Below the pieces are notes generated by a model that worked only from the letters and a program-made list of their open reading frames with translations, searched no databases and was not told the DNA's origin. A stretch of DNA of 17,437 nucleotides from Christensenella sp. UBA7588. Lineage in GTDB: Bacteria > Bacillota > Clostridia > Christensenellales > CAG-917. The stretch lies in assembly GCA_002478945.1 (NCBI GenBank), contig DLKM01000013.1, positions 72,130-89,566 on the forward strand. Direction: 5' to 3'. The position numbers were made by a program, and so were the translations under genes. Shown one piece after another: positions 14,223-17,437 of this stretch. The first letter of the stretch is position 1. Each line of letters opens with the position of its first letter.

Positions 14223-15239
14223 ATGAGCGAAGTAATTTTAGATGCGTTTTTGGATAGTTTGAAGATACTTGCGGTGGTTGTCGTATTTCAATTTATCATC
14301 GCTTTTATCGAGCCGAAACTGTCCGACAAAATAAAACTAAAAGGTAATCTCGCGCCTCTTATAGGCGTGAGTATTTCCCTGTTGCCTCAATGCGGATTCA
14401 GTATAGTTGCGACGGATTTATATCAGAAACGACATCTTACTCTCGGCACGTTGGTAGGCGTTTATCTTGCCACGAGCGACGAGGCTTTGCCTATATTTCT
14501 CGGCACGCCCGAAAAGGCGTTGCACGTTCTTCCGCTTATTGCGCTCAAATTTGCGTTGGGACTTATTTTCGGTTATTTGATAGACCTCGTTATGTTTGAA
14601 AGTCGCAAAAAAGTCGAACATCACGTCGAACATTGCGACGAGCAATATAAGATAAGACTTACCGATTGCACGAGTGCCGAAGTCGTTGATAAAAAAGATG
14701 CAGAATGCACCGAAAAATGCGATTGCAAAGATTGCAAGGAATGCGAACGCTTTGAAGAAGAAAGTATAAACGAGCAGAAAAAAGAGGAAGAAAAACAAAC
14801 CAAGCAAAAAACCGAAAAAGAACAGAAACTCGATAGATTTTTGTTCCACCCTCTCAAGCACTCGCTGGAGATATTCGGTTACGTTTTCGTCGTAAACGTC
14901 ATACTCGGTATAATTATTTACAAAGTGGGACAAGACAAACTCGTAGATTTTTTGACGGCAAACAAATATCTTGCTCCGCTTTTGTCCGTAGTCGTCGGCG
15001 CAATACCCAACTGCGCTTCTTCGGTTGTAATAAGCGAACTTTATATTATGGGCGGTTTGGGATTCGGAGCAACGCTCGGCGGACTTTGTATGAACGCAGG
15101 ACTCGGATTCGTATATCTTTTCAAAGACGTTAAGCATACGAAACGCAATATCGCGGTATTCTTTTTGATGTTTGCGATAAGCGTAGTTATATCTTATGCG
15201 TTTTCCGCGATATTCTCGTTCGGAACGCTCAATTTTTAA
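14223..15239 (+). CDS. Duplicated-fold permease with Cys/His-rich loop (metal efflux?)
   Basis: A 338-residue inner-membrane protein with two homologous halves. Each half has LAPL, a helix ending in PQC or PNC (LLPQCGFS at 53-60, AIPNCASS at 260-267), then a glycine-rich helix (LGTLVGVYLATSDEALPIFL; LGFGATLGGLCMNAGLGFVY). The halves are joined by a hydrophilic stretch of about 80 residues (126-205) rich in Cys and His: EHHVEHC, then C162, C166, C168, C171 and C174 in a CxxxCxCxxCxxC array, then a Lys/Glu coil. Related proteins are annotated as putative manganese or arsenic permeases. A metal or metalloid substrate is inferred from the cysteines. It is probably cotranscribed with the nitroreductase 12 bp downstream. 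Confidence 0.8.
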   Translation: MSEVILDAFLDSLKILAVVVVFQFIIAFIEPKLSDKIKLKGNLAPLIGVSISLLPQCGFSIVATDLYQKRHLTLGTLVGVYLATSDEALPIFLGTPEKALHVLPLIALKFALGLIFGYLIDLVMFESRKKVEHHVEHCDEQYKIRLTDCTSAEVVDKKDAECTEKCDCKDCKECERFEEESINEQKKEEEKQTKQKTEKEQKLDRFLFHPLKHSLEIFGYVFVVNVILGIIIYKVGQDKLVDFLTANKYLAPLLSVVVGAIPNCASSVVISELYIMGGLGFGATLGGLCMNAGLGFVYLFKDVKHTKRNIAVFFLMFAISVVISYAFSAIFSFGTLNF

Positions 15240-15251
15240 GAGGTAGAATTT

Positions 15252-15920
15252 ATGGATTTCAAGCAAGCGATAAACGAAAGACACTCGGTTAGGCAATATA
15301 TAGACAAGCCTATATCCGACGATATAAAAGCAAAACTGACCGAATACGTTGCAGAGCAAAACGAAGAAAGCGGACTTCGTATTCAAGTTTTATTTGACGA
15401 ACCGCAAGCGTTTAATTGCTTTATGGCAGATTACGGTTCTTTCAAAAACGTGACGAATTATATTGCATTGGTCGGCAAAAAAGCCGACGACCTCGACGAA
15501 AAATGCGGATATTACGGCGAAAAAATCGTTTTGTTTGCTCAAACGCTCGGGCTTAATACCTGTTGGGTTGGTATGTCGTATTCAAAGTCTAAAGCGAGAT
15601 TCGATATATCGAAAGGCGAAAAATTGTGTCTTATGATTGCGCTCGGATACGGAGAAAATCAAGGGAAACCTCATAAAAGTAAATCTTATGACGATGTAGT
15701 AAAATCCACACTCCCCGCGCCCGATTGGTTCAAGAAAGGCGTAAACGCGGCACTGCTTGCGCCGACGGCTATAAATCAACAAAAATTCACGTTTTTCTAC
15801 GATGGAAAATGCGTTTCGGCAAAAGCAGGTCTCGGCTTTTTCTCAAAGGTTGATTTAGGAATAGCCAAAGCTCATTTCGAGATAGGAGCAGGCAAAGAAA
15901 ACGTCGTTTGGAAAGCGTAA
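15252..15920 (+). CDS. TM1586-type nitroreductase
   Basis: A 222-residue flavin (FMN) protein of the nitroreductase fold. The N-terminus FKQAINERHSVRQY carries the RxSxRxY signature that contacts FMN phosphate. The middle (YYGEKIVLFAQTLGLNTCWVGMSY) is the second conserved block. The C-terminal part (AALLAPTAINQQKFTF) is the domain-swapped half seen in the TM1586 family. It would reduce quinones, nitro compounds or a related electron acceptor with NAD(P)H in the cytoplasm; the natural substrate is unknown. AAGAGG precedes the ATG at the usual distance and the gene follows the permease by 12 bp, so they form an operon. No clear terminator follows. Confidence 0.88.
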   Translation: MDFKQAINERHSVRQYIDKPISDDIKAKLTEYVAEQNEESGLRIQVLFDEPQAFNCFMADYGSFKNVTNYIALVGKKADDLDEKCGYYGEKIVLFAQTLGLNTCWVGMSYSKSKARFDISKGEKLCLMIALGYGENQGKPHKSKSYDDVVKSTLPAPDWFKKGVNAALLAPTAINQQKFTFFYDGKCVSAKAGLGFFSKVDLGIAKAHFEIGAGKENVVWKA

Positions 15921-15937
15921 AACTGCGTTTTTATCTT

Positions 15938-16092
15938 AGTTGTTGACAACTTTGAAAAGTTGTTGACAATATGTTGATTGATACGCACTTTTTGTCAACA
16001 ATAAAACGTTGTAAAAAGACAAGATGTTGCGATTAACGCTTGCGTAAATAAGCATACTTTGTGGTGGCGGTTGTATTTTCCACTTGTCAACA
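15938..16092. repeat. Four copies of the 9-mer TGTTGACAA
   Basis: Exact copies lie at 15941-15949 and 15961-15969 (direct, 20 bp apart, within the longer repeat AGTTGTTGACAA). Inverted copies (TTGTCAACA) lie at 15992-16000 and 16084-16092. The 9-mer differs from the DnaA box TGTGGATAA at two positions. A very AT-rich tract (16098-16143) follows. This could be a DnaA-bound region or origin, or sites for another regulator of dnaN. Confidence 0.7.
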
Positions 16093-16112
16093 TCGCTTAT
16101 TTATGTTATCAT
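16084..16112 (+). promoter_or_regulatory. Promoter of dnaN overlapping a 9-mer copy
   Basis: TTGTCA (16084-16089), 17 bp spacer, then TATCAT (16107-16112) preceded by TG at 16104-16105, an extended -10. The -35 lies inside the fourth TTGTCAACA copy, so a protein bound there would compete with RNA polymerase. Confidence 0.6.
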
Positions 16113-16150
16113 TATTAAAAATAAAACAATAAAAAATATATAGGCGAATT

Positions 16151-17251
16151 ATGAAACTTATTTGTCAAGGAAACGAATTGAGCGACGCTCTCGCAAAAGT
16201 TGTAAAAGCACTTCCCGTAAAGCGCAACAATCCCATTTTGGACGGCGTAAAACTGACCGCTTTGGGAGATACTCTCACGATTTTTGCAACCGACCTCGAA
16301 CTTGCCATTGAGAAAAAAATCAACGCACAAGTTCTTATCGAAGGCGAAATCGTCGTACCGGGCAAACTTTTTGCGGATTATGCAAAGAAAATCGAGGAAG
16401 AACAAATCGAACTCGACGGCACCGATTCCACAAAACTTATCATCAAATATCTCGACAGCGAATTGCAAATCAAGTGCATGAGCGCAGACGAGTACCCCGT
16501 ATTCAAAGAGGTTGACACTCAAAACTCTTTCGTCATTCTCAAAAAGGAATTTAAGGATATAATCTCCAAGGTTATATTCAACGTTGCCGTTGACGAAGCA
16601 AGACCGTCGCTTAGAGGCGTATGCCTCAACGTAAAAGACGACGAGGTCGAAGCTGTTGCGTCAGACGGTTATCGTCTTGCTCTTGCCAGAGCGCAAATCA
16701 AAAACAACGGCATCGTGGATAAAATCGTCGTTCCGTCAAAGAGTATGAATGAACTTGCTCGTCTCATCGACGACGGCGAAGAAACGATTACCGTTTATGT
16801 CGAAAAGAATTATATTATGGTGGATTTGTTCCACACAAAGATTGTAACTCGTCTTATCGGAGAAGATTATATCAACTACGAAAAGATTATTCCGAGCGTG
16901 TTTACGACCGAAGTCACAATCGATAAAAAACTCTTTGAAAACGCAATCGACCGTGTATCTCTCATCAACCGCGCAGAGAAAAAATCGTATGTGAAGATGG
17001 AAATCAAAGAAGATACCATCTCTCTCAACGCACACAGCGAGGACGGCGAAATCAACGAGAAAGTTACAATCGGACTTAAAGGCAAAGACCTTACCATCGG
17101 TTTCAACTCAAAATACATTATCGACAGTATGCACGCAATCGACGAGCCGTTTGTAACACTCAACTTCACAACCTCCACCGCCCCCGGAATTATTAAGGGC
17201 GAGAGCGACCGTTGGTTGTATTTGATTCTTCCTCTCCGAGTTATAGGATAA
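16151..17251 (+). CDS. dnaN: DNA polymerase III sliding clamp (beta subunit)
   Basis: The clamp encircles DNA as a dimer and tethers the replicative polymerase. At 366 residues it has the same length as the E. coli protein. The three repeated clamp domains are visible: an N-terminal domain opening MKLICQGNELSDALAKVVKALP with ILDGVKL; a central domain with ARPSLRGVCLNV and VASDGYRLALA; and a C-terminal domain ending RWLYLILPLRVIG, the usual clamp C-terminus. The ribosome-binding site is weak (TAGG). dnaA is not upstream; a nitroreductase is, so the common dnaA-dnaN pairing is broken here. The gene is followed at once by a large inverted repeat. Confidence 0.98.
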   Translation: MKLICQGNELSDALAKVVKALPVKRNNPILDGVKLTALGDTLTIFATDLELAIEKKINAQVLIEGEIVVPGKLFADYAKKIEEEQIELDGTDSTKLIIKYLDSELQIKCMSADEYPVFKEVDTQNSFVILKKEFKDIISKVIFNVAVDEARPSLRGVCLNVKDDEVEAVASDGYRLALARAQIKNNGIVDKIVVPSKSMNELARLIDDGEETITVYVEKNYIMVDLFHTKIVTRLIGEDYINYEKIIPSVFTTEVTIDKKLFENAIDRVSLINRAEKKSYVKMEIKEDTISLNAHSEDGEINEKVTIGLKGKDLTIGFNSKYIIDSMHAIDEPFVTLNFTTSTAPGIIKGESDRWLYLILPLRVIG

Positions 17252-17388
17252 AAGCCAACCAAACAGCGATTAACTTTGTCAGCACTCCGAGTTTTGTAAA
17301 TCACGTACGATAGTACGTTGGGTTTACACTCCTCGGGGTGCTTTCGTGTTACTCATCTGTTTGGTTGGCTTTTATATAGTTTTTTTAT
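17248..17388 (+). terminator. 128-nt nested inverted repeat behind dnaN
   Basis: The outer arms ATAAAAGCCAACCAAACAG (17248-17266) and its exact complement (17357-17375) pair over 19 bp and begin inside the dnaN stop codon. Within, AGCACTCCGAG (17281-17291) pairs with CTCGGGGTGCT (17332-17342), allowing one G-T pair. Deeper lie TGTAAA with TTTACA (17295-17300, 17323-17328) and ACGTAC with GTACGT (17304-17309, 17313-17318). A TTTTTTT run follows at 17381. It would terminate transcription but is far larger than needed. Confidence 0.75.
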
Positions 17389-17397
17389 AAATTCAGA

Positions 17398-17437
17398 GAC
17401 GGAACTCGAGCCGCAAGGCGGCGAGCCTTTGAGTGCC
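17398..17437. repeat. GC-rich hairpin at the window edge
   Basis: GCCGC and GCGGC around AAG form a short stem, flanked by ACTC and GAGT. The sequence is clearly more GC-rich than the surroundings and is cut by the window end, so its role cannot be judged. Confidence 0.35.

Noticed and set aside
14418..15386. 322-codon minus-strand frame opposite the permease
   Set aside because: It is antisense to a recognisable duplicated permease and the nitroreductase start; it is rich in Tyr, Phe and Cys as shadow frames often are.
15938..16092. CRISPR array
   Set aside because: The repeats are 9-12 bp, mixed in orientation and irregularly spaced, and no cas genes are present.

Overview
The window looks like a low-to-medium GC Bacillota chromosome, probably Clostridia. 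The signs are sigma-A promoters with AGGAGG-type ribosome-binding sites, short intrinsic terminators, a tRNA-Asn gene with encoded CCA, and a full-length dnaN. I cannot name a genus. The core genes (13105-17251) have moderate GC. The left three quarters is an accessory island made of blocks that differ in base composition.

Region A (1-3760) looks like a compact integrative element. It has a large serine recombinase on the minus strand (82-1680). A structured non-coding leader follows a near-perfect promoter (2016-2280). Two small genes come next (2281-2574, 2608-2802), then a rolling-circle HUH replication initiator (2795-3559). Behind the Rep gene are two long inverted repeats (3602-3641, 3683-3735). 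The recombinase reading frame runs through a terminator hairpin at 136-163, so its last ~35 codons are probably foreign and mark an attachment junction.

Region B (3882-6578) is a very AT-rich, tightly packed three-gene cassette: an ABC/AAA-type ATPase, an RloB/OLD-like TOPRIM protein and a gluzincin-type metallopeptidase. The first two resemble the RloAB/PARIS style of anti-phage system. The protease as third member is what could be new.

Region C (6580-12936) is a restriction-modification locus. A divergent XRE regulator faces three palindromic operators, one of which sits exactly between the -35 and -10 of the operon promoter. The operon encodes a short methylase-like protein, an Eco57I-like adenine methyltransferase, a small protein with a HEPN-type Rx4H motif, and a 995-residue helicase with an N-terminal GIY-YIG (T5orf172-like) nuclease domain and a C-terminal Tudor-like domain. 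Composition turns AT-rich just after the NPPY motif of the methyltransferase, stays so through the HEPN gene, and reverts at the helicase start. That suggests the specificity domain and the HEPN gene were swapped in as one module.

Region D (12937-17437) is core chromosome: terminators, tRNA-Asn, a TIM-barrel protein, a duplicated-fold permease with a Cys/His-rich loop, a TM1586-type nitroreductase, and dnaN. The dnaN upstream region carries four copies of a DnaA-box-like 9-mer, and a 128-nt nested inverted repeat directly follows its stop codon.
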